64,000 nt of DNA. It comes from Dyadobacter sp. LHD-138 (GTDB taxonomy: Bacteria > Bacteroidota > Bacteroidia > Cytophagales > Spirosomataceae). Below the pieces are notes generated by a model, which was not told where the DNA came from, did no database searches, and was given only the letters and a program-made list of their open reading frames with translations. The DNA lies in NCBI RefSeq assembly GCF_030929615.1, contig NZ_JAVFVU010000011.1:1-64000 (forward strand), in the 5' to 3' direction. Both the position numbers and the translations under genes were made by a program. Below, piece after piece: positions 43,450 to 52,950 of this stretch. Every line of letters begins with the position of its first letter. Position 1 is the first letter of the stretch.

Positions 43450-46400
43450 CTATTCAACCTTCAATTTTCCTCCTCCTGAATAACTCCGGTATTCTCCCTG
43501 GTACATCGCGTCAGCGGCGGCAGGTCCGGCGGTAAAAGTCCCTTTGGAAACGATACGCACCTGGTAATAAAATGATTTGTCCGCTTTGTCCGCGGTCGTG
43601 AAGAAATGAATACGGTCGTCGCGGATGTCATAATAGGCCGGGATTGCCGCATTTACGATCCAGGGCATATCCCGGGGTTCCGTAATGCGCGGGTTCTCAA
43701 TTTCAAAACCTGCCGGTAAAAGATCCGTTACCACAACATTTTCAACAGGCAATCCATTGGCGCTGGAAAGTGTTAACCTGACGACCACCAGATCATTCTG
43801 ATGTAACGTCGTAATCGCTTTTCCATTCCGCGTTAAATATTCCCTGCGAATGCGCAGCCCCTGATCTTCTTGCACATAAGCACCGGTAGCCGACATCCCT
43901 TCCGATTGTGCAAACCAATACAGATCACCCCTTCCCTGCGTGTTGACGGCCAATTTCTGATTGGCAATACCCTTCGCGATTTTCAATTCCTTGCCATCAA
44001 AACCGGCGATTTTTTTGCCGTTGATGGTTACTGTCCCGGTGACTGTCGAAGCAGAAGTTTTCCTGGCCACTTTTCCCAAAGCCAGCACCGCAAAACTTGC
44101 TTCCTGGGTGTTGATGTAGGAAGCCGATTGAATCGCTTTAGACAACTGACGGGCCAGCGGAGTAATCTGCACATTGTCATCATCTGTTTCCAGAAGTGTA
44201 TTCAATACGAGTCCAAGATTCCGCAAAGGAGAGGAATAGCTGTCGTCAAACACGACATTGCTGTTTTGCAAAGTATAACTTTGGGGTAAGAGCGCGCTAA
44301 AACTCCTGGTATCGCCCACCAGCTGAAAAGCGCCAGCCAGCAAGTAACGTGCATCCTGTGTGAGCAGCTGAGGGTTTTGTTTGTAATAATTCATAGCAGA
44401 CCGGTTAGGCGAGCCCGTTAAGGCCAAAACGTACAAGGAGTAAATTGCCTCCCGCCGCGCCACGGTGGTCCGAATTTGCGTCACGGCTTCTTTGGGTAAA
44501 TTGTTATTGGCGCTCGCCACGGCAATTTCCCGGGTTGCTGTGGTTCCGGTTTTAGCCGTCAGATATGCAATGGCTTTGCTTAATGTTTTGGGATTTATTT
44601 CAAAACCTGCCCTACGCGCCTCTTCGAGAAAATGTACTGCATAAGCCGTCGTCCACCAGTCTTCGGTGGTTGCACCGGGCCATATCACGGCACCGCCGCT
44701 AAACAATTGCTGCGACTCAATCTTGCGGATTGCCTGCTGCACATTCGTCACCGGATTAAAATCACTTTCACCGGTTTTGACCAGATAAACAGGCGTAGCC
44801 ATGGCTTTGGCCAGGTCTGCGAAGTAGAGCTGAGGAAATGCTTTTGAAATGGTTTGCTCGAGACAGCCATACGGATAACCCAACAAAGTGGAGAGTACTT
44901 TTCCTCCCCCACCGACAAGCGGCGACCGGCTCAATACGACCTGGCTGCTGTTGGTAGCCGGAATAAAACTGTTTGTCAGGTTGATCACACCTTGCTGTCC
45001 GCCAGCGATCAGGCCTGAACTGCTCGTTTTGAGCAGTGGAGAAGCAGGACGAACCGTTATTTCTGTTTGCTGAGTGAAAGTTTCTCCAAAAGCATTCACC
45101 TGCACAATAACTTTTCCTGCCCCGATAGCCAGTAACGCTCTGACTGAAAATATAGCCCTTGTCTCCTTACCTGCCGGAATGACGATCTTTTGAACGGATG
45201 GCGCGGCACCTGCATTTAAAGGACCGCTAACCGCCAGTGAGACCGTAGCGTTCGCCGCTTTGCTTTCGGTATTGCTGATGTTTACGGGTAAAACCAACTC
45301 ATCACCCGGACTTAAAAAGCGTGGTAAACCGGCGCTGATCACTACGGGATCAGCCACTTTCATATTTTTGGTAGCAGAACCGAAAGCATTATCCTTGTAA
45401 GCGACCGCCATAACTCGTAAGTCGCCGCTGAATTGGGGAATGTTGATGTCAAAAGTGGCCTCTCCGCTTCCGTTTGCCGTTAACTGGCCACTCCAGAAAG
45501 ACACGAGCTCCGTCCTGCCGTTGCTTAACGGGTTAATGCGTTTTTCCAGATCATAACCGTCACCCCCAAAACTTGAAGCGCCCGAAATGGTTAGTTCAGG
45601 GAAAAGCAAGGCATACAAATTATGGCTGGTTACTTCCAAAGCACGTTTTTGATAAAAATATCCGTGGATATCCGGCGTCCTGAAATTCTTGATCTGCAAA
45701 ATCCCTTCGTCCACAACGGCTACGGTTACCTGCGCATTGGGTTGTGTTTTAATACGTATCTGTTGTTTTGTTTTTGATCTGGACTTATCAACGGTTGTGA
45801 TCGCGACCGGAAGATTTCGCTTGGTGTCTTCCACCAAAACCGGAATAAATCCGTTTGCGACAGTTAATGGAAGGTCTGAACTATCCAACGGGCGAATGAG
45901 CGTAGCTGTTACAAAAATGTTTGGCAAATGCTCTTCTTTGAGATTTAGCTTTAACTCGGCCGCTTTCTTCTCAGTCGTTAAAACGTGATGTTCAAGAATG
46001 CTGTTACGCTCTACAGTGACCAGTAACCGGCCGTCAAATGGAGTTTTAAAAAGCACTTTGGTAGATTCTCCGACATTGTATTTTGCCTTGTCGGTTTCCA
46101 TTAAAACCCGCCCTTCGTTGCTTACTTCGAACGAAGAATATTGGGTGTAACCGGAACCATAAGCGTAAAAACTGGCAACGCTGTAATGCGCGGCCTCTGG
46201 TCGTCGGATTCTGATTTCATATTCTCCGGAAACCGTAGGCACATAACGGAATGTGTTTTTGCCATTGTTCAGATTAAGAATATTGGAATAAACTACTTTT
46301 TCGCTTTTTCGGGAAGTGTAGGTCAGCTGTTCGTTCTTTTTTTCAACAACGGTCTGGTATTCAAGCCGGATCACCTCAATCTTTGCTTTGGCTCCGTTCT

Positions 46401-48900
46401 GTAAAATACCTTTGCTGTTTACCCCAATCACTTCAACAGGAATAGGTGCGTTCACGCCTACGTAGGAATCCGGTAAATGAATACCGTAAAATGTATTTTG
46501 GGTAAAAACATCAAATCGCTGCAAACGATTAACGGGACGGCCATTTTCATCAAAAACAGTCACGTAAATTTTCCCTTCAAGTACACCAATGTCTTTCAGC
46601 CCCGGTGCTAATGCAAACCGTTCGGTTGCCTGTCCCTGGTCGTTGGTAACGCCCTGTCTCGTTTCTTTTTCAAAAGTCGCTTCAGAGGGAATATCAAAGG
46701 TGAACTCAGGGAAACCGGGTGCTAAAAACAGCTTTCGTTTCAGCTGGGATTCCATCTCATAAGTCCGGTTGCTGGCCGGTGGCCCGAATAGATTAAGTGC
46801 CGTAGCGGTAAGCGCAACCATACCGCCGGAAACGTATTCCTTTTGTGCGCCGCTCAAATCCACTTTGATACGATCAGGCATGAATTCTTCGACATTGACC
46901 GACTGTGAGGCCAGCAAAACGTCATTTGCATTATAAACTTCCAGCACATAAGTCCCGGTGAGCGCCGCCGCATCCATGGCTACTTCTGTCTCAACAGCGC
47001 CTTGTTTATTGGTACTTTTTCGCCAGGTACGATATTCGCGTCCGTTTGGTGTAACCAACCTCAGTTTCAATGGAACTTCGCCGGCAGTCTGCCAATTTTG
47101 GTTTCGTAAAACGGTATTAAAATGAACGGTTTCGCCGGGGCGGTACATATCGCGCTGTCCATAAATAAATGCCTGTAAACCGGAAGTATTATCCCGTTGC
47201 CCTTCTACTTCAAAACGCGAAGTTTCTACCCTTGTGTCATCGAGAAGAAGATAATTGAAATCATCCTTGCTACCGGCCGTGATCATCGCCAGGCGAAATC
47301 CTGGTGCTTTTTCGCCAAGTTTATCCACATGGGCAATGCCATCGCCGTCGGTAGTAGCTATGTAAACCGACTGGTTATTGCTGCTGATCAGGGTGATTTC
47401 AAGACCAGCCAGCGGTTCATTCGTTTTGATTGAATTGGCGAAAATCCAGATTTCATCCTTTCCCTGCTTGGCAATCAACCCGATATCGGAAATAGAAACC
47501 AGCTTGGTGGCGCCCAGATAGGCCTCCTCTTTCGAATTAACCGAAACCAGATAAATACCGCGACGGCTGTTGTCGTCCGGAAGCGCGATGTTCAGTGCTG
47601 AAACGCCTTTTGCTTTGGGGAGATTTTCTGTGTCAATGACCTTATTAACAATGACATCGCTAAAATTACTGTCCTCGTCTCCGCTGTAATTAAAAGAACC
47701 GGTCGATTTCCATTCTTCACTCACATAACCATATTCTTCCCAGCGATTTGCACGCACGTAACTCAGGATATTATTGGCATAAAGTTTGGAGATTTTCACC
47801 TGTACCTTAGGCACATTAACGATCTGGACACCCATGTTTCTGGAACCCTTGGGCGTCATGTAAAGGGCTTTTTTATTGGCAAACGAGATACCCGCAGGCA
47901 TTTTCCCGAAAAACAAGTCCCGCGAAGTTCCGTCTTCCAGCGTTTGACCAAGTACTCCTTTTAATGTCTTGTTGATCAGTAATGCATAGGTATCTGTTTC
48001 ATTAAAATCGCCTCTCAGAATAAAACCGTTTTCAATCACTTCACTGGTCAGTGTAGCTGTCGGATTAATCGAAAATCCTGTTTCAAGACTTTCTTTAACG
48101 ATTTCCTGGGTGGTGATCACCCGCACGTAAGCCGCGTTATTTTCAAATCCGGTCTTGATATCGGCCACTTCCAGATGCAGCGGTGAAGGCAGGTTTGTCG
48201 TTCTTTCCAAAACCTCCTGGGTAACATAAGCGGTGTTTTGCGCTTTCAGTCCTTTTTCCAGTTTTATCGTCAAGGGTAACGGATTATTGTCCGCCGCTCC
48301 GGTATTGGTCAAAGCAAGTGTAACATTTTTTCCTTCGGCGGATGACAGGATTCGGAAAGGAACGTCTTTGTCGTTCAGGGCCAGTTTGAGTCGCTCCGCA
48401 ACATTTTGCGTGGTGACGGAATAGTTAAAAATGAGTTTGACATGCGCTTCCTGCCTGCCGGTTTCTTTTGAAAGTGTCCACCAGCTTTCTGTCTCGATCA
48501 ATTGCAGATAAGGTGTATGAAAATCGATTGTTTCTGACGAAACATCGTATTTTTTATCCGTTTTTGATTGTGTTAATAACTGATTTGTGAGTTTTGCCTT
48601 GTATGCCGTCGCCGAGCCGAAGCCAGCCACAGGTGAAAATACGAGCTCATTGGGCGCTGACCATTTGAATTTTCCGCGAACGGCAGGTTCAAACTTGATG
48701 TACTGGGTAGAGTCCCAGGTGTCCAGCTGACTTTCAGGAACGAGATCTTTGTTAAAAGTAAAAACCAGATTTTGAGATTGCCCGATTTCGTCTTTGAAGT
48801 TCGTTCCTGCAATTTTGACTTCATTTAGCGAAGAACAACTGTTGAAAAAATAGGCTGTAAAGAGAATGGAAAATAAAACAGCGGCGGAGCGTTTTCTCAT
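43450..48900 (-). CDS. Bacterial alpha-2-macroglobulin lipoprotein
   Basis: 1816 residues. Lipobox FFNSC gives an anchored periplasmic or outer-membrane lipoprotein. A series of beta-sandwich macroglobulin domains follows, including the MG2-type region with GQRDMYRPGETVHFNTVLR. The thioester motif YGCLEQ has Cys1346 and Gln1349 intact, then the alpha-alpha toroid of the thioester domain and a C-terminal receptor-type domain (VVVTDLLPAGFEIENPR). Such proteins trap attacking proteases. The companion pbpC gene found beside many homologues is not adjacent. It is transcribed alone. Confidence 0.93.
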   Translation of the reverse strand: MRKRSAAVLFSILFTAYFFNSCSSLNEVKIAGTNFKDEIGQSQNLVFTFNKDLVPESQLDTWDSTQYIKFEPAVRGKFKWSAPNELVFSPVAGFGSATAYKAKLTNQLLTQSKTDKKYDVSSETIDFHTPYLQLIETESWWTLSKETGRQEAHVKLIFNYSVTTQNVAERLKLALNDKDVPFRILSSAEGKNVTLALTNTGAADNNPLPLTIKLEKGLKAQNTAYVTQEVLERTTNLPSPLHLEVADIKTGFENNAAYVRVITTQEIVKESLETGFSINPTATLTSEVIENGFILRGDFNETDTYALLINKTLKGVLGQTLEDGTSRDLFFGKMPAGISFANKKALYMTPKGSRNMGVQIVNVPKVQVKISKLYANNILSYVRANRWEEYGYVSEEWKSTGSFNYSGDEDSNFSDVIVNKVIDTENLPKAKGVSALNIALPDDNSRRGIYLVSVNSKEEAYLGATKLVSISDIGLIAKQGKDEIWIFANSIKTNEPLAGLEITLISSNNQSVYIATTDGDGIAHVDKLGEKAPGFRLAMITAGSKDDFNYLLLDDTRVETSRFEVEGQRDNTSGLQAFIYGQRDMYRPGETVHFNTVLRNQNWQTAGEVPLKLRLVTPNGREYRTWRKSTNKQGAVETEVAMDAAALTGTYVLEVYNANDVLLASQSVNVEEFMPDRIKVDLSGAQKEYVSGGMVALTATALNLFGPPASNRTYEMESQLKRKLFLAPGFPEFTFDIPSEATFEKETRQGVTNDQGQATERFALAPGLKDIGVLEGKIYVTVFDENGRPVNRLQRFDVFTQNTFYGIHLPDSYVGVNAPIPVEVIGVNSKGILQNGAKAKIEVIRLEYQTVVEKKNEQLTYTSRKSEKVVYSNILNLNNGKNTFRYVPTVSGEYEIRIRRPEAAHYSVASFYAYGSGYTQYSSFEVSNEGRVLMETDKAKYNVGESTKVLFKTPFDGRLLVTVERNSILEHHVLTTEKKAAELKLNLKEEHLPNIFVTATLIRPLDSSDLPLTVANGFIPVLVEDTKRNLPVAITTVDKSRSKTKQQIRIKTQPNAQVTVAVVDEGILQIKNFRTPDIHGYFYQKRALEVTSHNLYALLFPELTISGASSFGGDGYDLEKRINPLSNGRTELVSFWSGQLTANGSGEATFDINIPQFSGDLRVMAVAYKDNAFGSATKNMKVADPVVISAGLPRFLSPGDELVLPVNISNTESKAANATVSLAVSGPLNAGAAPSVQKIVIPAGKETRAIFSVRALLAIGAGKVIVQVNAFGETFTQQTEITVRPASPLLKTSSSGLIAGGQQGVINLTNSFIPATNSSQVVLSRSPLVGGGGKVLSTLLGYPYGCLEQTISKAFPQLYFADLAKAMATPVYLVKTGESDFNPVTNVQQAIRKIESQQLFSGGAVIWPGATTEDWWTTAYAVHFLEEARRAGFEINPKTLSKAIAYLTAKTGTTATREIAVASANNNLPKEAVTQIRTTVARREAIYSLYVLALTGSPNRSAMNYYKQNPQLLTQDARYLLAGAFQLVGDTRSFSALLPQSYTLQNSNVVFDDSYSSPLRNLGLVLNTLLETDDDNVQITPLARQLSKAIQSASYINTQEASFAVLALGKVARKTSASTVTGTVTINGKKIAGFDGKELKIAKGIANQKLAVNTQGRGDLYWFAQSEGMSATGAYVQEDQGLRIRREYLTRNGKAITTLHQNDLVVVRLTLSSANGLPVENVVVTDLLPAGFEIENPRITEPRDMPWIVNAAIPAYYDIRDDRIHFFTTADKADKSFYYQVRIVSKGTFTAGPAAADAMYQGEYRSYSGGGKLKVE

Positions 48901-48984
48901 GAGGATTTTAAACGAAATTTTTCAGACTAACAGGACTATGTTTCCGGCAATAACGTTTTTTTATCCAAAATCAGGATGTAAAAA

Positions 48985-49017
48985 ACGGATGATTTTTTAT
49001 AACAAAAAACCATCCGT
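48985..49017 (-). terminator. Terminator of ispH
   Basis: ACGGATG/CATCCGT with inner T6/A6 runs; on the minus strand the stem is followed by TTTTTT. Confidence 0.8.
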
Positions 49018-49105
49018 CTAATTTAACTTTAATTGCAGCAAATCTTATTTTTCCGGGCTCACAAATGTGTTAACGGTAAGCATAATTTTTCAACTGCATG
49101 CGGTA

Positions 49106-50329
49106 TTAAAAGGCTTCCATAATTTCTTCGATGGGTTTTGCACCTTCGAAAAATGATAATAACCGCATTAGGATCCCTTCCACGACGGCGTCCGGGCAGG
49201 AAGCGCCGCAGGTTAACATAATACGTGCGGGAGATTTTTCAGGCAGATAATTTTCTGTCACCGTTTCTTCCTTTGTATGCATGTTAAAATGCCTGATGAG
49301 CTGTTTATCGAGGATTTTACTGACCGATTCAATAAAATAGGTAGGAAGTTTCGCTTCGCAAAGCTCCACCAAATGGGAAGTATTGGAACTGTTATAACCA
49401 CCGGCAACGATCACAAGATCGGCCTGATGCGTCAGCAGCGCATAAGTTGCATCCTGATTATCGTTGGTGGCATAACAAAGCGTATCACGTGTATTGGCAA
49501 AGCGGCTTTCCACTTCTTCCGGGCGCAGGCTGTAATGTTTGGTCATTACATTTTTAAGATAATCCGCAATGCCTTGTGTGTCAGAGGCTAGCATGGTAGT
49601 CTGGTTCACTACGCCAATCCGTTGTAAATCTTTTTCCGGATCAAATCCATCCGAGTACTGACCTTTGAAATCTTCAAAAAACTGTTGTGCAGGTAATTCG
49701 CCGGTGATGTAAGAAGCCAGGCGAATGGTTTGCTTCATATCTTCAACCACCAGGGTTGGCGCGTTTTCTTTGCTATGGGAAAAAGTCGCGCGGGTTTCTT
49801 CATGAAAGGGTTTTCCATGAACGACAATCGAATAATCTTTCTCCCCGATCTGTGCTGCACGGTTCCATACCTTTTCCACAAAGGGACAAGTGGTGTCGTA
49901 GATGTATGAATTGATGCCAAGCTCGGCTAACTTCTGTTGATTTTCAATGGTCGTACCAAAAGCCGGGACGATCACGATATCTTCAGGCGTCAGTTGTTCC
50001 CATGGAATCAGCTGTTTGCCTTTGGTATCCATGATGAATTTTACGCCGCGGTCGGTCAGATCCCGGTTAACGTCCGGGTTATGGATCATTTCGCTCAAAA
50101 GGAAAATCCGTTTGTCGGGATTCTCGGAAATGGCTTTGTAGGCGATGTCAATGGCATTTTCCACGCCGTAACAGAAGCCGAAATGACGCGCAACAAGAAA
50201 CTGCACCGGTCCGAAATCGAGGACCGTTGGTGTATAGTCACGTTTCAGTTTATCGTTTTTACGGCGAAACTCCTTAATGGGTGTGATAACACGGCTCCGG
50301 TAAAAATCGGGTATATTAAACGTTTTCAT
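49106..50329 (-). CDS. ispH: 4-hydroxy-3-methylbut-2-enyl diphosphate reductase
   Basis: Last enzyme of the MEP isoprenoid pathway, an Fe-S protein making IPP and DMAPP. The three cluster cysteines are seen in FGFCYGVENAI, DTTCPFVEKVW and TCGASCPD. At 407 residues it is longer than the roughly 316-residue E. coli enzyme, with an N-terminal extension of the cyanobacterial/plant-like type. The frame continues to 50434, but the ATG at 50329 (MKTFNIPDF) begins the conserved part, and the region upstream enters a repeat. Separate transcription unit. Confidence 0.93.
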   Translation of the reverse strand: MKTFNIPDFYRSRVITPIKEFRRKNDKLKRDYTPTVLDFGPVQFLVARHFGFCYGVENAIDIAYKAISENPDKRIFLLSEMIHNPDVNRDLTDRGVKFIMDTKGKQLIPWEQLTPEDIVIVPAFGTTIENQQKLAELGINSYIYDTTCPFVEKVWNRAAQIGEKDYSIVVHGKPFHEETRATFSHSKENAPTLVVEDMKQTIRLASYITGELPAQQFFEDFKGQYSDGFDPEKDLQRIGVVNQTTMLASDTQGIADYLKNVMTKHYSLRPEEVESRFANTRDTLCYATNDNQDATYALLTHQADLVIVAGGYNSSNTSHLVELCEAKLPTYFIESVSKILDKQLIRHFNMHTKEETVTENYLPEKSPARIMLTCGASCPDAVVEGILMRLLSFFEGAKPIEEIMEAF

Positions 50330-50439
50330 TGACTGACTCAGTAGATTGTAAATAACAAAATAGGCCATTTTTGAGCAATAGTCAAAACCTGACTTATTCT
50401 TTTGGGTAACAAATGAGGGATTGGCTTTGTTCAAAAAAA

Positions 50440-50576
50440 GCTTTCGGCTTTCGGCAGTCGGCTTTCAGGTGGTTAATCAAAATGGCTTTCGGCTTTCGGT
50501 GATTGGCTTTCAGAAGGTTAATAAAAGGAATTTTGTCCAGGATTTGCCGACTGTTGACGGCCGATTGCCGAAAGCC
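50440..50576. repeat. GGCTTTCGG-type tandem repeat with inverted tail
   Basis: Two direct units of 42-43 bases, period 45 (50440-50482 and 50485-50526), each start GCTTTCGGCTTTCGG, contain GGCTTTCAG and end GGTTAATnAAAA. A segment at 50547-50576 reads the complement (CCGATTGCCGAAAGCC), so a long stem can form. It lies between the divergent ispH and sigma factor genes. Confidence 0.75.
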
Positions 50577-50659
50577 ATCAAAATATTTTGTAAATTGATG
50601 CAACATCCGCATTCCCTTTTACCTCTTTAATACAGAACGTTCAAATCTAAACCTTCTGC

Positions 50660-51226
50660 TTGAAAACGAAATTGTACACCGACCAGCATGTGGATCTGGT
50701 AGAGCGTTGTAAACTCGGAGAGCGCAAAGCGCAGTATGAGTTATACAAATGCTACTCGAAGGCTATGTTCAATATTTGCATGCGGATCATAAATCATCAC
50801 GGTGAAGCAGAGGATGTCTTGCAGGAGGCGTTCGTGGATGCCTTTGCGAACCTCCACCAGTTTCGTCAGCAGTCGACTTTTGGCGCCTGGTTCAAGCAAA
50901 TCGTCGTCAATAAATCTATCAATCACCTGCGCAGCAGAAAGGTAAAATGGGTGGAAATAGATGAATTTCAGGATAGCCCTGATGACTGTGAGGATATCGA
51001 AGATCGTTTTTCCTGGCACGAAAATGATACAACGCTGGAAGTAGAACGGATAAGAAATGCAGTTTTACGTTTGCCTGACGGTTATCGCGTGGTGGTGAGC
51101 CTTTATTTGTTCGAGGGGTATGATCACGAAGAAATTGGCGAGGTTTTGGGGATCAGTGAAACGACATCGAGAACGCAGTATATGCGGGGAAAAAGGAAAT
51201 TAACGGAAATGCTCGGAAGGGCGTAA
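50660..51226 (+). CDS. ECF sigma factor
   Basis: 188 residues with clear region 2 (AQYELYKCYSKAMFNICMRI, then GEAEDVLQEAFVDAF and FGAWFKQIVVNKSINHLR) and region 4 (LPDGYRVVVSLYLFEGYDHE, EIGEVLGISETTSRTQYMRG). No ATG occurs before the conserved start, so the TTG at 50660 is used; a TTG at 50672 is an alternative. Followed after 111 bases by a membrane protein that is a likely anti-sigma factor and by a surface-type protein. Confidence 0.92.
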   Translation: MKTKLYTDQHVDLVERCKLGERKAQYELYKCYSKAMFNICMRIINHHGEAEDVLQEAFVDAFANLHQFRQQSTFGAWFKQIVVNKSINHLRSRKVKWVEIDEFQDSPDDCEDIEDRFSWHENDTTLEVERIRNAVLRLPDGYRVVVSLYLFEGYDHEEIGEVLGISETTSRTQYMRGKRKLTEMLGRA

Positions 51227-51337
51227 TGAGGACTGACTTAAGCAACGGAAAGTACAAAAAGAGCGTAAATATTGATAACACGTAAACTAAAAATTATCAT
51301 CATTTGAGTTAAAACTTTACACTTATGTTAATGATCA

Positions 51338-51928
51338 ATGAAAAAGTTTTCTGATAAAAAAGATCGTCTGGAGAGGTTTGTGAGAGATAATAGGGATGGG
51401 TTCGACGTTTTCTTGCCTCAGGATTCTTTGTGGGACCGGATTGAGAATAGTATTCCCTCTGTTCCCGCTGAACCGCAAAAAAAAGTTAGACGTCTGAGTA
51501 GTCCTTATTTCGACTGGCGAATTGCTGCCGGCGTGATCCTCGCACTGGGAACGGGTTACCTCTTTTACCTCAATAACGAGTATGGCGTCACCAGAGATCC
51601 TGGTGTTGCGCTGAAAGTACCGGCCTATGCCCGCGAATTCAATCAGTATAACACGTTGATTGATGAAAAACGGAGTGAAATTTTAAAGCTGGCCAGCAAC
51701 AGTCCAGAGCTTTACAGAGATTTTTCCGCTGACCTCAAAAGTCTTGAGAACAGCTATCAAAATCTGAAATCTGATTTGGGCAATGCCCCGAACCAGGAAG
51801 CATTGATTCGTGCGATGATTGAAAATCTGCAATTTCAGGTGGATTTGCTGAACCGACAGTTAAATATTTTACAACGCATCAATAAGGCAACCCAAAGCCA
51901 TGAAAAATATAATTCGCCTACTATTTAG
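51338..51928 (+). CDS. Membrane protein, probable anti-sigma factor
   Basis: 196 residues: cytosolic head with FLPQDSLWDRIENSIP (an LWDRIE-type segment common in Bacteroidota anti-sigma-like proteins), one membrane helix near 65-83 (RIAAGVILALGTGYLFYL), and a periplasmic coiled coil (about 110-190). No enzymatic motif. Its position after the ECF sigma gene suggests control of it. The stop overlaps the next gene by 29 bases, so those two are coupled. Confidence 0.7.
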   Translation: MKKFSDKKDRLERFVRDNRDGFDVFLPQDSLWDRIENSIPSVPAEPQKKVRRLSSPYFDWRIAAGVILALGTGYLFYLNNEYGVTRDPGVALKVPAYAREFNQYNTLIDEKRSEILKLASNSPELYRDFSADLKSLENSYQNLKSDLGNAPNQEALIRAMIENLQFQVDLLNRQLNILQRINKATQSHEKYNSPTI

Positions 51929-52949
51929 TCTTGTAATATGCTGGCCTTCTTTCGGTTTTTCACTGGATACCGAGTCTTTTATACTCATTGAAAAACGAAG
52001 GCATGTCGTGAAAGTGTATGAAGTGAGTGAAAAGGACCAACTGGTGGTGGACAATCAATATGGAGAGGTTAAGGTCAATCTGTGGAATAAAAATGAGATA
52101 AAAGTTGAAGTGATCATCACGGCCTCTGCGCCAAGCGAATCGCAGGTGGTGGAATATCTGGGTTCTATAAAAATTGGCGAAAGCAGGGGCAAAAACCTGA
52201 TAAGCCTGAGAACTACAATTGATAAAAGTAGCTTTGCAAGAAGTGGATGGAGTGCTTTAAAGAGAAAGACCGGGGAGAAAAATTTCATCCAGATCGATTA
52301 CACGATCTTCATGCCCAGGGAAAACGAGCTGGTGGTTAAAAATCAATTTGGCGATACCAATATTCCTTCTTTTGAAGCGCCCTTAACCATTGATTCGAAA
52401 CATGGGAATTTTAATGCAAATATTTTAGGAAATGCCCAGAATGTCATTTACTCTCAATTCGGACAGGTGAAAATCGGTAAGATGGAAGGGGGAAATCTTG
52501 AATTTGAAAATTCAGATCTCAAATTGGACAGAGTACAGACGCTTATTCTGAATAGTAAAAGCGGGGAACTTTCCATCGGAGATGTTAATGACCTCACGAC
52601 CAATATGAATTACTCCAAGGCGATTATCGGAAAATTGAGAGGGACGGGGAAGATCAGACTGAACTATACCAATAACTTTCGAATGGAGGAACTTACGTCC
52701 TCAGAAGAAAACCTTGATATCCACGCGGAGTTTTCTTCTGTTACGCTTCCAGCCGAGTCAAACAGTTTTAATGTTACCGTTACGAACGGAGATTTTAGCT
52801 ACCCAACTAATGTCAATTTCTCTAAACAGCCTTCACATGAAGGTAAATCATCAAATCAGTCACGTCAATATCAGGGTAAAATCGGTACCGGCTCCGGTGC
52901 AAAAATCACCGTTTATTCCAACTTTGGGGACGTGAAACTGAAAAACTGA
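51900..52949 (+). CDS. Exported DUF4097-like beta-repeat protein
   Basis: 349 residues with a signal peptide (about 1-20). The rest is a parallel beta-helix-like series with a recurrent pattern N-(Q/S)-(Y/F)-G-(E/D)-x-(K/N)-(V/I), for example NQYGEVKV, NQFGDTNI, SQFGQVKI, SNFGDVKL. It resembles DUF4097/adhesin-like proteins often encoded behind ECF sigma/anti-sigma pairs in this phylum. It starts within the preceding gene. Surface or periplasmic; ligand unknown. Confidence 0.7.
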   Translation: MKNIIRLLFSLVICWPSFGFSLDTESFILIEKRRHVVKVYEVSEKDQLVVDNQYGEVKVNLWNKNEIKVEVIITASAPSESQVVEYLGSIKIGESRGKNLISLRTTIDKSSFARSGWSALKRKTGEKNFIQIDYTIFMPRENELVVKNQFGDTNIPSFEAPLTIDSKHGNFNANILGNAQNVIYSQFGQVKIGKMEGGNLEFENSDLKLDRVQTLILNSKSGELSIGDVNDLTTNMNYSKAIIGKLRGTGKIRLNYTNNFRMEELTSSEENLDIHAEFSSVTLPAESNSFNVTVTNGDFSYPTNVNFSKQPSHEGKSSNQSRQYQGKIGTGSGAKITVYSNFGDVKLKN

Positions 52950-52950
52950 A

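Noticed and set aside
50330..50434. Longer N-terminus for IspH
   Set aside because: The extra 35 codons approach the repeat region and precede the conserved MKTFNIPDF start.
50394..50630. Short ORFs on both strands over the GGCTTTCGG repeat
   Set aside because: They arise from the tandem repeat itself and have no family likeness or start context.
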